Position numbers and translations under genes: made by a program. This document shows, in pieces, positions 22,048 to 35,021 of a stretch of 64,000 nt of DNA. How positions within the stretch are numbered: position 1 is the stretch's first letter; each line of letters starts with the position of its first letter. The stretch spans positions 62,001 to 126,000 of the forward strand of contig JANZKI010000027.1 in NCBI GenBank assembly GCA_029224185.1. Reading direction: 5' to 3'. The DNA is from Karalla daura. Taxonomy: Eukaryota; Chordata; Actinopteri; Chaetodontiformes; Leiognathidae. A model generated the notes under the pieces. It had not been told where the DNA came from, made no database searches, and worked only from the letters and a program-made list of their open reading frames with translations.

Positions 22048-23471
22048 GTGGGGAAAAGCGCTTTGAAAAAGTGTGTTGACGCATTCACCGTTGGCCATTA
22101 CGCAGTGCAGCAACAGGCCTAAACAGTGTTTAGAACGCCTAGTTGGGTTTGTCTACAGCCCCCTGTGTAGGAAACGGTGAGGAAAAGCGCTTTGAAAAAG
22201 TGTCTTTACGCATTCACCATGGGCCATTACGCAGTGCAGCAACAGGCCTAAACAGTGTTTAGAACGCCTAGTTGGGCCTTTTTACAGCCCCCTGCGTAGG
22301 AAACGGTGGGGAAAAGCGCTTTGAAAAAGTGTGTTGACGCATTCACTGTTGGCCATTATGCAGTGCAGCAACAGGCCTAAACAGTGTTTAGAACGCCTAG
22401 TTGGGTTTGTCTACAGCCCCCTGTGTAGGAAACGGTGAGGAAAAGCGCTTTGAAAAAGTGTGTTTACACATTCACCATGGGCCATTACGCAGTGCAGCAA
22501 CAGGCCTAAACAGTGTTTAGAACGCCTAGTTGGGCCTTTTTACAGCCCCCTGCGTAGGAAACGGTGGGGAAAAGCGCTTTGAAAAAGTGTGTTGACGCAT
22601 TCACTGTTGGCCATTATGCAGTGCAGCAACAGGCCTAAACAGTGTTTAGAACGCCTAGTTGGGCTTGTCTACAGCCCCCTGTGTAGGAAACGGTGAGGAA
22701 AAGCGCTTTGAAAAAGTGTGTTTACGCATTCACCATGGGCCATTATGCAGTGCAGCAACAGGCCTAAACAGTGTTTAGAACGCCTAGTTGGGCCTTTTTA
22801 CAGCCCCCTGTGTAGGAAACGGTGGGGAAAAGCGCTTTGAAAAAGTGTGTTGACGCATTCACTGTTGGCCATTATGCAGTGCAGCAACAGGCCTAAACAG
22901 TGTTTAGAACGCCTAGTTGGGCTTGTCTACAGCCCCCTGTGTAGGAAACGGTGAGGAAAAGCGCTTTGAAAAAGTGTGTTTACGCATTCACCATGGGCCA
23001 TTACGCAGTGCAGCAACAGGCCTAAACAGTGTTTAGAACGCCTAGTTGGGCTTGTCTACAGCCCCCTGTGTAGGAAACGGTGAGGAAAAGCGCTTTGAAA
23101 AAGTGTGTTGACGCATTCACTGTTGGCCATTATGCAGTGCAGCAACAGGCCTAAACAGTGTTTAGAACGCCTAGTTGGGCCTTTTTACAGCCCCCTGCGT
23201 AGGAAACGGTGGGGAAAAGCGCTTTGAAAAAGTGTGTTGACGCATTCACCATCAGCCATTACGCAGTGCAGCAACAGGTCTAAACGGTGTTTAGAACGCC
23301 TAGTTAGGCCTGTTTACAGCCCCCTGCGTAGGAAACGGTGGGGAAAAGCGCTTTGAAAAAGTGTGTTGACGCATTCACCATCGGCCATTACGCAGTGCAG
23401 CAACAGACCTAAACAGTGTTTAGAACGCCTAGTTGGGCCTGTTTACAGCCCCCTGCGTATGAAACGGTGGG
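22048..23471 (+). repeat. Monomer run after copy 9 (11 monomers)
   Basis: 1,424 bp. Shares TTTACACATT with the runs after copies 3 and 4. A CATGGG/CATTATGC monomer near 22,740 appears here and near 25,018. Confidence 0.95.
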
Positions 23472-24579
23472 TGTCGCGTCAACACAAAACATTCATTCAA
23501 ACATTCACTCAAAACACAGTCACGTGGCCTAAGCTCCAAACCTGCAGGGGGCAGAGAGAAAGTTAGTTTTGGTAGGGTAACCAGGAAGTCAATCTGTGCT
23601 TCCTGTGGCGGCCATTTCATCTGCATACCTGCATGGAGAAAAAAGTTTGCTAACAAAGTAGAAGCATCTAACAAAAGGAAATACACAGGAATCACACAAC
23701 TAAACAAAGAAGATTACTCAGCTCACAGTCAAGACGCAACTGGTTGTCAACTGTCAAGTTATGTTAGATTTTACTCCGTTCCTGCTCAAACTTGAAAAGA
23801 GCCTCGTCTGAAGGACGCAGAGGGACAACTCAAATCTTCCTTCTCTTTTGTTTATTGAGTTTAGTAGATAGGTTGATTAGGTTGATTTGGTTGATTAGGT
23901 TGATAACCTTCAAAATAAACAAGAAACATTGCATTACTTAAAGTTCAAACATAACAAATTCATGAATTCATAAATCTCAAATCAGTATGAATCAATCAAA
24001 ATCAAAAATCAGAATATCAAATATCAAGTCTACAATCAACAAGGTAGCTTCAGAATCAGATTTCTTTCTTTGCAACATAAACCATGCATTCAAAATGATA
24101 TAAATTGAGCCAGTTCATGTACAAACAATTGAAGTTGTATCAGCATAAACAAACAAACATTTTAATTCCATCAACACTACAATACAATACAAGTAAGTAG
24201 ATTTGAATGTTCAGGCTGTAAATTTGAGTGAACATGATAAAACAAAGTAATTCTTTCAGCATTTTCAGATATCAAAGTGACAAAGTGTTTCAATGTCCAT
24301 TCCCCTACCAGTTGCGTCTTGACTGTGAGCTGAGTAATGTTCTTTGTTTAGTTGTGTGATTCCTGTGTATTTCCTTGTCTTCGATGCTTCTCCTTTGTTA
24401 GCAAACTTTTTTCTCCATGCAGGTATGCAGGTGATATGGCCGCCACAGGAAGCACAGATTGACTTCCTGGTTACCCTACGAATACTAACTTTCTCTCTGC
24501 CCCCTGCAGGTTTGGAGCTTAGGCCACGTGACTGTGTTTTGAGTGAATGTTTGAATGAATGTTTTGTGTTGACGCGACA
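23472..24579 (+). mobile_element. Element copy 10
   Basis: Full length. Private left-arm change GGCCATTTCATC. Core AAATTCATG combined with right arm GTAATGTTC, so it looks recombinant between the two right-arm lineages. Confidence 0.95.
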
Positions 24580-25487
24580 GTGGGGAAAAGCGCTTTGAAA
24601 AAGTGTGTTGACGCATTCACCGTTGGCCATTACGCAGTGCAGCAACAGGCCTAAACAGTGTTTAGAACGCCTAGTTGGGTTTGTCTACAGCCCCCTGTGT
24701 AGGAAACGGTGAGGAAAAGCGCTTTGAAAAAGTGTCTTTACGCATTCACCATGGGCCATTACGCAGTGCAGCAACAGGCCTAAACAGTGTTTAGAACGCC
24801 TAGTTGGGCCTTTTTACAGCCCCCTGCGTAGGAAACGGTGGGGAAAAGCGCTTTGAAAAAGTGTGTTGACGCATTCACTGTTGGCCATTATGCAGTGCAG
24901 CAACAGGCCTAAACAGTTTTTAGAACGCCTAGTTGGGCTTGTCTACAGCCCCCTGTGTAGGAAACGGTGAGGAAAAGCGCTTTGAAAAAGTGTGTTTACG
25001 CATTCACCATGGGCCATTATGCAGTGCAGCAACAGGCCTAAACAGTGTTTAGAACGCCTAGTTGGGCCTTTTTACAGCCCCCTGTGTAGGAAACGGTCAT
25101 GAAAAGCGCTTTGAAAAAGTGTGTTCACGCATTCACCATGGGCCATTATGCAGTGAAGCAACAGGCCTAAACAGTGTTTAGAACGCCTAGTTGGGCCTTT
25201 TTACAGCCCCCTGCGTAGGAAACGGTGGGGAAAAGCGCTTTGAAAAAGTGTGTTGACGCATTCACCATCAGCCATTACGCAGTGCAGCAACAGGTCTAAA
25301 CGGTGTTTAGAACGCCTAGTTAGGCCTGTTTACAGCCCCCTGCGTAGGAAACGGTGGGGAAAAGCGCTTTGAAAAAGTGTGTTGACGCATTCACCATCGG
25401 CCATTACGCAGTGCAGCAACAGACCTAAACAGTGTTTAGAACGCCTAGTTGGGCCTGTTTACAGCCCCCTGCGTATGAAACGGTGGG
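24580..25487 (+). repeat. Monomer run after copy 10 (7 monomers)
   Basis: 908 bp = 7 x 129 + 5. Has AACAGTTTTTAG at about 24,914 and the unusual AAACGGTCATGAAAAGC at about 25,095, where GTGAGG or GTGGGG is normal. Confidence 0.95.
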
Positions 25488-26595
25488 TGTCGCGTCAACA
25501 CAAAACATTCATTCAAACATTCACTCAAAACACAGTCACGTGGCCTAAGCTCCAAACCTGCAGGGGGCAGAGAGAAAGTTAGTTTTGGTAGGGTAACCAG
25601 GAAGTCAATCTGTGCTTCCTGTGGCGGCCATATCATCTGCATACCTGCATGGAGAAAAAAGTTTGCTAACAAAGTAGAAGCATCTAACAAAAGGAAATAC
25701 ACAGGAATCACACAACTAAACAAAGAAGATTACTCAGCTCACAGTCAAGACGCAACTGGTTGTCAACTGTCAAGTTATGTTAGATTTTACTCCGTTCCTG
25801 CTCAAACTTGAAAAGAGCCTCGTCTGAAGGACGCAGAGGGACAACTCAAATCTTCCTTCTCTTTTGTTTATTGAGTTTAGTAGATAGGTTGATTAGGTTG
25901 ATTTGGTTGATTAGGTTGATAACCTTCAAAATAAACAAGAAACATTGCATTACTTAAAGTTCAAACATAACAAATTCATGAATTCATAAATCTCAAATCA
26001 GTATGAATCAATCAAAATCTAAAATCAGAATATCAAATATCAAGTCTACAATCAACAAGGTAGCTTCAGAATCAGATTTCTTTCTTTGCAACATAAACCA
26101 TGCATTCAAAATGATATAAATTGAGCCAGTTCATGTACAAACAATTGAAGTTGTATCAGCATAAACAAACAAACATTTTAATTCCATCAACACTACAATA
26201 CAATACAAGTAAGTAGATTTGAATGTTCAGGCTGTAAATTTGAGTGAACATGATAAAACAAAGTAATTCTTTCAGCATTTTCAGATATCAAAGTGACAAA
26301 GTGTTTCAATGTCCATTCCCCTACCAGTTGCGTCTTGACTGTGAGCTGAGTAATCTTCTTTGTTTAGTTGTGTGATTCCTGTGTATTTCCTTGTCTTCGA
26401 TGCTTCTCCTTTGTTAGCAAACTTTTTTCTCCATGCAGGTATGCAGGTGATATGGCCGCCACAGGAAGCACAGATTGACTTCCTGGTTACCCTACGAATA
26501 CTAACTTTCTCTCTGCCCCCTGCAGGTTTGGAGCTTAGGCCACGTGACTGTGTTTTGAGTGAATGTTTGAATGAATGTTTTGTGTTGACGCGACA
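25488..26595 (+). mobile_element. Element copy 11
   Basis: Full length. AAATTCATG, ATCTAAAATC, GTAATCTTC. First copy with the CTGTTGG/TATGC right flank that marks the 1,887-bp array. Confidence 0.95.
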
Positions 26596-27632
26596 GTGGG
26601 GAAAAGCGCTTTGAAAAAGTGTGTTGACGCATTCACTGTTGGCCATTATGCAGTGCAGCAACAGGCCTAAACAGTGTTTAGAACGCCTAGTTGGGCTTGT
26701 CTACAGCCCCCTGTGTAGGAAACGGTGAGGAAAAGCGCTTTGAAAAAGTGTGTTTACGCATTCACCATGGGCCATTACGCAGTGCAGCAACAGGCCTAAA
26801 CAGTGTTTAGAACGCCTAGTTGGGCTTGTCTACAGCCCCCTGTGTAGGAAACGGTGAGGAAAAGCGCTTTGAAAAAGTGTGTTGACGCATTCACTGTTGG
26901 CCATTATGCAGTGCAGCAACAGGCCTAAACAGTGTTTAGAACGCCTAGTTGGGCCTTTTTACAGCCCCCTGCGTAGGAAACGGTGGGGAAAAGCGCTTTG
27001 AAAAAGTGTGTTGACGCATTCACCATCAGCCATTACGCAGTGCAGCAACAGGTCTAAACGGTGTTTAGAACGCCTAGTTAGGCCTGTTTACAGCCCCCTG
27101 CGTAGGAAACTGTGGGGAAAAGCGCTTTGAAAAAGTGTGTTTACGCATTCACCATGGGCCATTACGCAGTGCAGCAACAGGCCTAAACAGTGTTTAGAAC
27201 GCCTAGTTGGGCTTGTCTACAGCCCCCTGTGTAGGAAACGGTGAGGAAAAGCGCTTTGAAAAAGTGTGTTGACGCATTCACTGTTGGCCATTATGCAGTG
27301 CAGCAACAGGCCTAAACAGTGTTTAGAACGCCTAGTTGGGCCTTTTTACAGCCCCCTGCGTAGGAAACGGTGGGGAAAAGCGCTTTGAAAAAGTGTGTTG
27401 ACGCATTCACCATCAGCCATTACGCAGTGCAGCAACAGGTCTAAACGGTGTTTAGAACGCCTAGTTAGGCCTGTTTACAGCCCCCTGCGTAGGAAACGGT
27501 GGGGAAAAGCGCTTTGAAAAAGTGTGTTGACGCATTCACCATCGGCCATTACGCAGTGCAGCAACAGACCTAAACAGTGTTTAGAACGCCTAGTTGGGCC
27601 TGTTTACAGCCCCCTGCGTATGAAACGGTGGG
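26596..27632 (+). repeat. Monomer run after copy 11 (8 monomers)
   Basis: 1,037 bp = 8 x 129 + 5. First appearance of the AAACTGTGGGG monomer (about 27,109) that marks later 1,887-bp units. It still ends with the CATCGG/CAGACC monomer before copy 12. Confidence 0.95.
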
Positions 27633-28740
27633 TGTCGCGTCAACACAAAACATTCATTCAAACATTCACTCAAAACACAGTCACGTGGCCTAAGCTCCAA
27701 ACCTGCAGGGGGCAGAGAGAAAGTTAGTTTTGGTAGGGTAACCAGGAAGTCAATCTGTGCTTCCTGTGGCAGCCATATCATCTGCATACCTGCATGGAGA
27801 AAAAAGTTTGCTAACAAAGTAGAAGCATCTAACAAAAGGAAATACACAGGAATCACACAACTAAACAAAGAAGATTACTCAGCTCACAGTCAAGACGCAA
27901 CTGGTTGTCAACTGTCAAGTTATGTTAGATTTTACTCCGTTCCTGCTCAAACTTGAAAAGAGCCTCGTCTGAAGGACGCAGAGGGACAACTCAAATCTTC
28001 CTTCTCTTTTGTTTATTGAGTTTAGTAGATAGGTTGATTAGGTTGATTTGGTTGATTAGGTTGATAACCTTCAAAATAAACAAGAAACATTGCATTACTT
28101 AAAGTTCAAACATAACAAATTCATGAATTCATAAATCTCAAATCAGTATGAATCAATCAAAATCTAAAATCAGAATATCAAATATCAAGTCTACAATCAA
28201 CAAGGTAGCTTCAGAATCAGATTTCTTTCTTTGCAACATAAACCATGCATTCAAAATGATATAAATTGAGCCAGTTCATGTACAAACAATTGAAGTTGTA
28301 TCAGCATAAACAAACAAACATTTTAATTCCATCAACACTACAATACAATACAAGTAAGTAGATTTGAATGTTCAGGCTGTAAATTTGAGTGAACATGATA
28401 AAACAAAGTAATTCTTTCAGCATTTTCAGATATCAAAGTGACAAAGTGTTTCAATGTCCATTCCCCTACCAGTTGCGTCTTGACTGTGAGCTGAGTAATC
28501 TTCTTTGTTTAGTTGTGTGATTCCTGTGTATTTCCTTGTCTTCGATGCTTCTCCTTTGTAAGCAAACTTTTTTCTCCATGCAGGTATGCAGGTGATATGG
28601 CCGCCACAGGAAGCACAGATTGACTTCCTGGTTACCCTACGAATACTAACTTTCTCTCTGCCCCCTGCAGGTTTGGAGCTTAGGCCACGTGACTGTGTTT
28701 TGAGTGAATGTTTGAATGAATGTTTTGTGTTGACGCGACA
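27633..28740 (+). mobile_element. Element copy 12, transitional
   Basis: Full length. Left flank CGTATG (older type) but left arm GGCAGCC (newer type), so it is a recombinant junction between the two array families. Private right-arm change TTTGTAAGC. Confidence 0.95.
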
Positions 28741-29519
28741 GTGGGGAAAAGCGCTTTGAAAAAGTGTGTTGACGCATTCACTGTTGGCCATTATGCAGTG
28801 CAGCAACAGGCCTAAACAGTGTTTAGAACGCCTAGTTGGGCTTGTCTACAGCCCCCTGTGTAGGAAACGGTGAGGAAAAGCGCTTTGAAAAAGTGTGTTT
28901 ACGCATTCACCATGGGCCATTACGCAGTGCAGCAACAGGCCTAAACAGTGTTTAGAACGCCTAGTTGGGCTTGTCTACAGCCCCCTGTGTAGGAAACGGT
29001 GAGGAAAAGCGCTTTGAAAAAGTGTGTTGACGCATTCACTGTTGGCCATTATGCAGTGCAGCAACAGGCCTAAACAGTGTTTAGAACGCCTAGTTGGGCC
29101 TTTTTACAGCCCCCTGCGTAGGAAACGGTGGGGAAAAGCGCTTTGAAAAAGTGTGTTGACGCATTCACCATCAGCCATTACGCAGTGCAGCAACAGGTCT
29201 AAACGGTGTTTAGAACGCCTAGTTAGGCCTGTTTACAGCCCCCTGCGTAGGAAACTGTGGGGAAAAGCGCTTTGAAAAAGTGTGTTTACGCATTCACCAT
29301 GGGCCATTACGCAGTGCAGCAACAGGCCTAAACAGTGTTTAGAACGCCTAGTTGGGCTTGTCTACAGCCCCCTGTGTAGGAAACGGTGAGGAAAAGCGCT
29401 TTGAAAAAGTGTGTTGACGCATTCACTGTTGGCCATTATGCAGTGCAGCAACAGGCCTAAACAGTGTTTAGAACGCCTAGTTGGGCCTTTTTACAGCCCC
29501 CTGCGTAGGAAACGGTGGG
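28741..29519 (+). repeat. Monomer run after copy 12 (6 monomers)
   Basis: 779 bp = 6 x 129 + 5. First run of the standard 1,887-bp unit. The monomer before copy 13 is the CCTTTTT/CGTAGG type instead of CCTGTTT/CGTATG. Confidence 0.95.
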
Positions 29520-30627
29520 TGTCGCGTCAACACAAAACATTCATTCAAACATTCACTCAAAACACAGTCACGTGGCCTAAGCTCCAAACCTGCAGGGGGC
29601 AGAGAGAAAGTTAGTTTTGGTAGGGTAACCAGGAAGTCAATCTGTGCTTCCTGTGGCAGCCATATCATCTGCATACCTGCATGGAGAAAAAAGTTTGCTA
29701 ACAAAGTAGAAGCATCTAACAAAAGGAAATACACAGGAATCACACAACTAAACAAAGAAGATTACTCAGCTCACAGTCAAGACGCAACTGGTTGTCAACT
29801 GTCAAGTTATGTTAGATTTTACTCCGTTCCTGCTCAAACTTGAAAAGAGCCTCGTCTGAAGGACGCAGAGGGACAACTCAAATCTTCCTTCTCTTTTGTT
29901 TATTGAGTTTAGTAGATAGGTTGATTAGGTTGATTTGGTTGATTAGGTTGATAACCTTCAAAATAAACAAGAAACATTGCATTACTTAAAGTTCAAACAT
30001 AACAACTTCATGAATTCATAAATCTCAAATCAGTATGAATCAATCAAAATCAAAAATCAGAATATCAAATATCAAGTCTACAATCAACAAGGTAGCTTCA
30101 GAATCAGATTTCTTTCTTTGCAACATAAACCATGCATTCAAAATGATATAAATTGAGCCAGTTCATGTACAAACAATTGAAGTTGTATCAGCATAAACAA
30201 ACAAACATTTTAATTCCATCAACACTACAATACAATACAAGTAAGTAGATTTGAATGTTCAGGCTGTAAATTTGAGTGAACATGATAAAACAAAGTAATT
30301 CTTTCAGCATTTTCAGATATCAAAGTGACAAAGTGTTTCAATGTCCATTCCCCTACCAGTTGCGTCTTGACTGTGAGCTGAGTAATCTTCTTTGTTTAGT
30401 TGTGTGATTCCTGTGTATTTCCTTGTCTTCGATGCTTCTCCTTTGTTAGCAAACTTTTTTCTCCATGCAGGTATGCAGGTGATATGGCCGCCACAGGAAG
30501 CACAGATTGACTTCCTGGTTACCCTACGAATACTAACTTTCTCTCTGCCCCCTGCAGGTTTGGAGCTTAGGCCACGTGACTGTGTTTTGAGTGAATGTTT
30601 GAATGAATGTTTTGTGTTGACGCGACA
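29520..30627 (+). mobile_element. Element copy 13
   Basis: Full length. Left flank CGTAGG, left arm GGCAGCC, but core AACTTCATG with ATCAAAAATC, unlike the following copies. Its right flank is a rearranged monomer. Confidence 0.95.
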
Positions 30628-31247
30628 GTGGGGAAAAGCGCTTTGAAAAAGCGCTTAAACAACAGGCCTAAACAGTGTTTAGAACGCCTAGTTGGGCTTG
30701 TCTACAGCCCCGTTGTGTAGGAAACGGTGAGGAAAAGCGCTTTGAAAAAGTGTGTTGACGCATTCACTGTTGGCCATTATGCAGTGCAGCAACAGGCCTA
30801 AACAGTGTTTAGAACGCCTAGTTGGGCCTTTTTACAGCCCCCTGCGTAGGAAACGGTGGGGAAAAGCGCTTTGAAAAAGTGTGTTGACGCATTCACCATC
30901 AGCCATTACGCAGTGCAGCAACAGGTCTAAACGGTGTTTAGAACGCCTAGTTAGGCCTGTTTACAGCCCCCTGCGTAGGAAACTGTGGGGAAAAGCGCTT
31001 TGAAAAAGTGTGTTTACGCATTCACCATGGGCCATTACGCAGTGCAGCAACAGGCCTAAACAGTGTTTAGAACGCCTAGTTGGGCTTGTCTACAGCCCCC
31101 TGTGTAGGAAACGGTGAGGAAAAGCGCTTTGAAAAAGTGTGTTGACGCATTCACTGTTGGCCATTATGCAGTGCAGCAACAGGCCTAAACAGTGTTTAGA
31201 ACGCCTAGTTGGGCCTTTTTACAGCCCCCTGCGTAGGAAACGGTGGG
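30628..31247 (+). repeat. Rearranged monomer run after copy 13 (5 monomers minus 30 bp)
   Basis: The only interval out of the 129-bp register: 620 bp where 650 is expected. Immediately after the element, about 40 bp of the monomer are replaced by the 9-bp filler CGCTTAAAC, and AGCCCCGTTGTGTAGG replaces AGCCCCCTGTGTAGG (+1). Confidence 0.93.
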
Positions 31248-32355
31248 TGTCGCGTCAACACAAAACATTCATTCAAACATTCACTCAAAACACAGTCACG
31301 TGGCCTAAGCTCCAAACCTGCAGGGGGCAGAGAGAAAGTTAGTTTTGGTAGGGTAACCAGGAAGTCAATCTGTGCTTCCTGTGGCAGCCATATCATCTGC
31401 ATACCTGCATGGAGAAAAAAGTTTGCTAACAAAGTAGAAGCATCTAACAAAAGGAAATACACAGGAATCACACAACTAAACAAAGAAGATTACTCAGCTC
31501 ACAGTCAAGACGCAACTGGTTGTCAACTGTCAAGTTATGTTAGATTTTACTCCGTTCCTGCTCAAACTTGAAAAGAGCCTCGTCTGAAGGACGCAGAGGG
31601 ACAACTCAAATCTTCCTTCTCTTTTGTTTATTGAGTTTAGTAGATAGGTTGATTAGGTTGATTTGGTTGATTAGGTTGATAACCTTCAAAATAAACAAGA
31701 AACATTGCATTACTTAAAGTTCAAACATAACAAATTCATGAATTCATAAATCTCAAATCAGTATGAATCAATCAAAATCTAAAATCAGAATATCAAATAT
31801 CAAGTCTACAATCAACAAGGTAGCTTCAGAATCAGATTTCTTTCTTTGCAACATAAACCATGCATTCAAAATGATATAAATTGAGCCAGTTCATGTACAA
31901 ACAATTGAAGTTGTATCAGCATAAACAAACAAACATTTTAATTCCATCAACACTACAATACAATACAAGTAAGTAGATTTGAATGTTCAGGCTGTAAATT
32001 TGAGTGAACATGATAAAACAAAGTAATTCTTTCAGCATTTTCAGATATCAAAGTGACAAAGTGTTTCAATGTCCATTCCCCTACCAGTTGCGTCTTGACT
32101 GTGAGCTGAGTAATCTTCTTTGTTTAGTTGTGTGATTCCTGTGTATTTCCTTGTCTTCGATGCTTCTCCTTTGTTAGCAAACTTTTTTCTCCATGCAGGT
32201 ATGCAGGTGATATGGCCGCCACAGGAAGCACAGATTGACTTCCTGGTTACCCTACGAATACTAACTTTCTCTCTGCCCCCTGCAGGTTTGGAGCTTAGGC
32301 CACGTGACTGTGTTTTGAGTGAATGTTTGAATGAATGTTTTGTGTTGACGCGACA
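31248..32355 (+). mobile_element. Element copy 14
   Basis: Full length and the first of the homogeneous group: left flank CGTAGG, GGCAGCC, AAATTCATG, ATCTAAAATC, GTAATCTTC, right flank CTGTTGG/TATGC. Confidence 0.96.
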
Positions 32356-33134
32356 GTGGGGAAAAGCGCTTTGAAAAAGTGTGTTGACGCATTCACTGTT
32401 GGCCATTATGCAGTGCAGCAACAGGCCTAAACAGTGTTTAGAACGCCTAGTTGGGCTTGTCTACAGCCCCCTGTGTAGGAAACGGTGAGGAAAAGCGCTT
32501 TGAAAAAGTGTGTTTACGCATTCACCATGGGCCATTACGCAGTGCAGCAACAGGCCTAAACAGTGTTTAGAACGCCTAGTTGGGCTTGTCTACAGCCCCC
32601 TGTGTAGGAAACGGTGAGGAAAAGCGCTTTGAAAAAGTGTGTTGACGCATTCACTGTTGGCCATTATGCAGTGCAGCAACAGGCCTAAACAGTGTTTAGA
32701 ACGCCTAGTTGGGCCTTTTTACAGCCCCCTGCGTAGGAAACGGTGGGGAAAAGCGCTTTGAAAAAGTGTGTTGACGCATTCACCATCAGCCATTACGCAG
32801 TGCAGCAACAGGTCTAAACGGTGTTTAGAACGCCTAGTTAGGCCTGTTTACAGCCCCCTGCGTAGGAAACTGTGGGGAAAAGCGCTTTGAAAAAGTGTGT
32901 TTACGCATTCACCATGGGCCATTACGCAGTGCAGCAACAGGCCTAAACAGTGTTTAGAACGCCTAGTTGGGCTTGTCTACAGCCCCCTGTGTAGGAAACG
33001 GTGAGGAAAAGCGCTTTGAAAAAGTGTGTTGACGCATTCACTGTTGGCCATTATGCAGTGCAGCAACAGGCCTAAACAGTGTTTAGAACGCCTAGTTGGG
33101 CCTTTTTACAGCCCCCTGCGTAGGAAACGGTGGG
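32356..33134 (+). repeat. Monomer run after copy 14 (6 monomers)
   Basis: 779 bp. Standard class order: CTGTTGG flank, CATGGG, CTGTTGG, CATCAG, AAACTGTGGGG/CATGGG, CTGTTGG, then the element-bearing monomer. Confidence 0.95.
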
Positions 33135-34242
33135 TGTCGCGTCAACACAAAACATTCATTCAAACATTCACTCAAAACACAGTCACGTGGCCTAAGCTCC
33201 AAACCTGCAGGGGGCAGAGAGAAAGTTAGTTTTGGTAGGGTAACCAGGAAGTCAATCTGTGCTTCCTGTGGCAGCCATATCATCTGCATACCTGCATGGA
33301 GAAAAAAGTTTGCTAACAAAGTAGAAGCATCTAACAAAAGGAAATACACAGGAATCACACAACTAAACAAAGAAGATTACTCAGCTCACAGTCAAGACGC
33401 AACTGGTTGTCAACTGTCAAGTTATGTTAGATTTTACTCCGTTCCTGCTCAAACTTGAAAAGAGCCTCGTCTGAAGGACGCAGAGGGACAACTCAAATCT
33501 TCCTTCTCTTTTGTTTATTGAGTTTAGTAGATAGGTTGATTAGGTTGATTTGGTTGATTAGGTTGATAACCTTCAAAATAAACAAGAAACATTGCATTAC
33601 TTAAAGTTCAAACATAACAAATTCATGAATTCATAAATCTCAAATCAGTATGAATCAATCAAAATCTAAAATCAGAATATCAAATATCAAGTCTACAATC
33701 AACAAGGTAGCTTCAGAATCAGATTTCTTTCTTTGCAACATAAACCATGCATTCAAAATGATATAAATTGAGCCAGTTCATGTACAAACAATTGAAGTTG
33801 TATCAGCATAAACAAACAAACATTTTAATTCCATCAACACTACAATACAATACAAGTAAGTAGATTTGAATGTTCAGGCTGTAAATTTGAGTGAACATGA
33901 TAAAACAAAGTAATTCTTTCAGCATTTTCAGATATCAAAGTGACAAAGTGTTTCAATGTCCATTCCCCTACCAGTTGCGTCTTGACTGTGAGCTGAGTAA
34001 TCTTCTTTGTTTAGTTGTGTGATTCCTGTGTATTTCCTTGTCTTCGATGCTTCTCCTTTGTTAGCAAACTTTTTTCTCCATGCAGGTATGCAGGTGATAT
34101 GGCCGCCACAGGAAGCACAGATTGACTTCCTGGTTACCCTACGAATACTAACTTTCTCTCTGCCCCCTGCAGGTTTGGAGCTTAGGCCACGTGACTGTGT
34201 TTTGAGTGAATGTTTGAATGAATGTTTTGTGTTGACGCGACA
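33135..34242 (+). mobile_element. Element copy 15
   Basis: Same states as copy 14. Counterpart of copy 20 at +9,048 bp. Confidence 0.96.
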
Positions 34243-35021
34243 GTGGGGAAAAGCGCTTTGAAAAAGTGTGTTGACGCATTCACTGTTGGCCATTATGCAG
34301 TGCAGCAACAGGCCTAAACAGTGTTTAGAACGCCTAGTTGGGCTTGTCTACAGCCCCCTGTGTAGGAAACGGTGAGGAAAAGCGCTTTGAAAAAGTGTGT
34401 TTACGCATTCACCATGGGCCATTACGCAGTGCAGCAACAGGCCTAAACAGTGTTTAGAACGCCTAGTTGGGCTTGTCTACAGCCCCCTGTGTAGGAAACG
34501 GTGAGGAAAAGCGCTTTGAAAAAGTGTGTTGACGCATTCACTGTTGGCCATTATGCAGTGCAGCAACAGGCCTAAACAGTGTTTAGAACGCCTAGTTGGG
34601 CCTTTTTACAGCCCCCTGCGTAGGAAACGGTGGGGAAAAGCGCTTTGAAAAAGTGTGTTGACGCATTCACCATCAGCCATTACGCAGTGCAGCAACAGGT
34701 CTAAACGGTGTTTAGAACGCCTAGTTAGGCCTGTTTACAGCCCCCTGCGTAGGAAACTGTGGGGAAAAGCGCTTTGAAAAAGTGTGTTTACGCATTCACC
34801 ATGGGCCATTACGCAGTGCAGCAACAGGCCTAAACAGTGTTTAGAACGCCTAGTTGGGCTTGTCTACAGCCCCCTGTGTAGGAAACGGTGAGGAAAAGCG
34901 CTTTGAAAAAGTGTGTTGACGCATTCACTGTTGGCCATTATGCAGTGCAGCAACAGGCCTAAACAGTGTTTAGAACGCCTAGTTGGGCCTTTTTACAGCC
35001 CCCTGCGTAGGAAACGGTGGG
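34243..35021 (+). repeat. Monomer run after copy 15 (6 monomers)
   Basis: 779 bp in standard class order. No private variant noticed. Confidence 0.95.

Noticed and set aside
29481..29843. 120-codon plus-strand frame in copies 13-22
   Set aside because: It is open only because these copies have CGTAGG instead of CGTATG and GGCAGCC in the arm. It crosses from monomer into element and has no recognisable domain.
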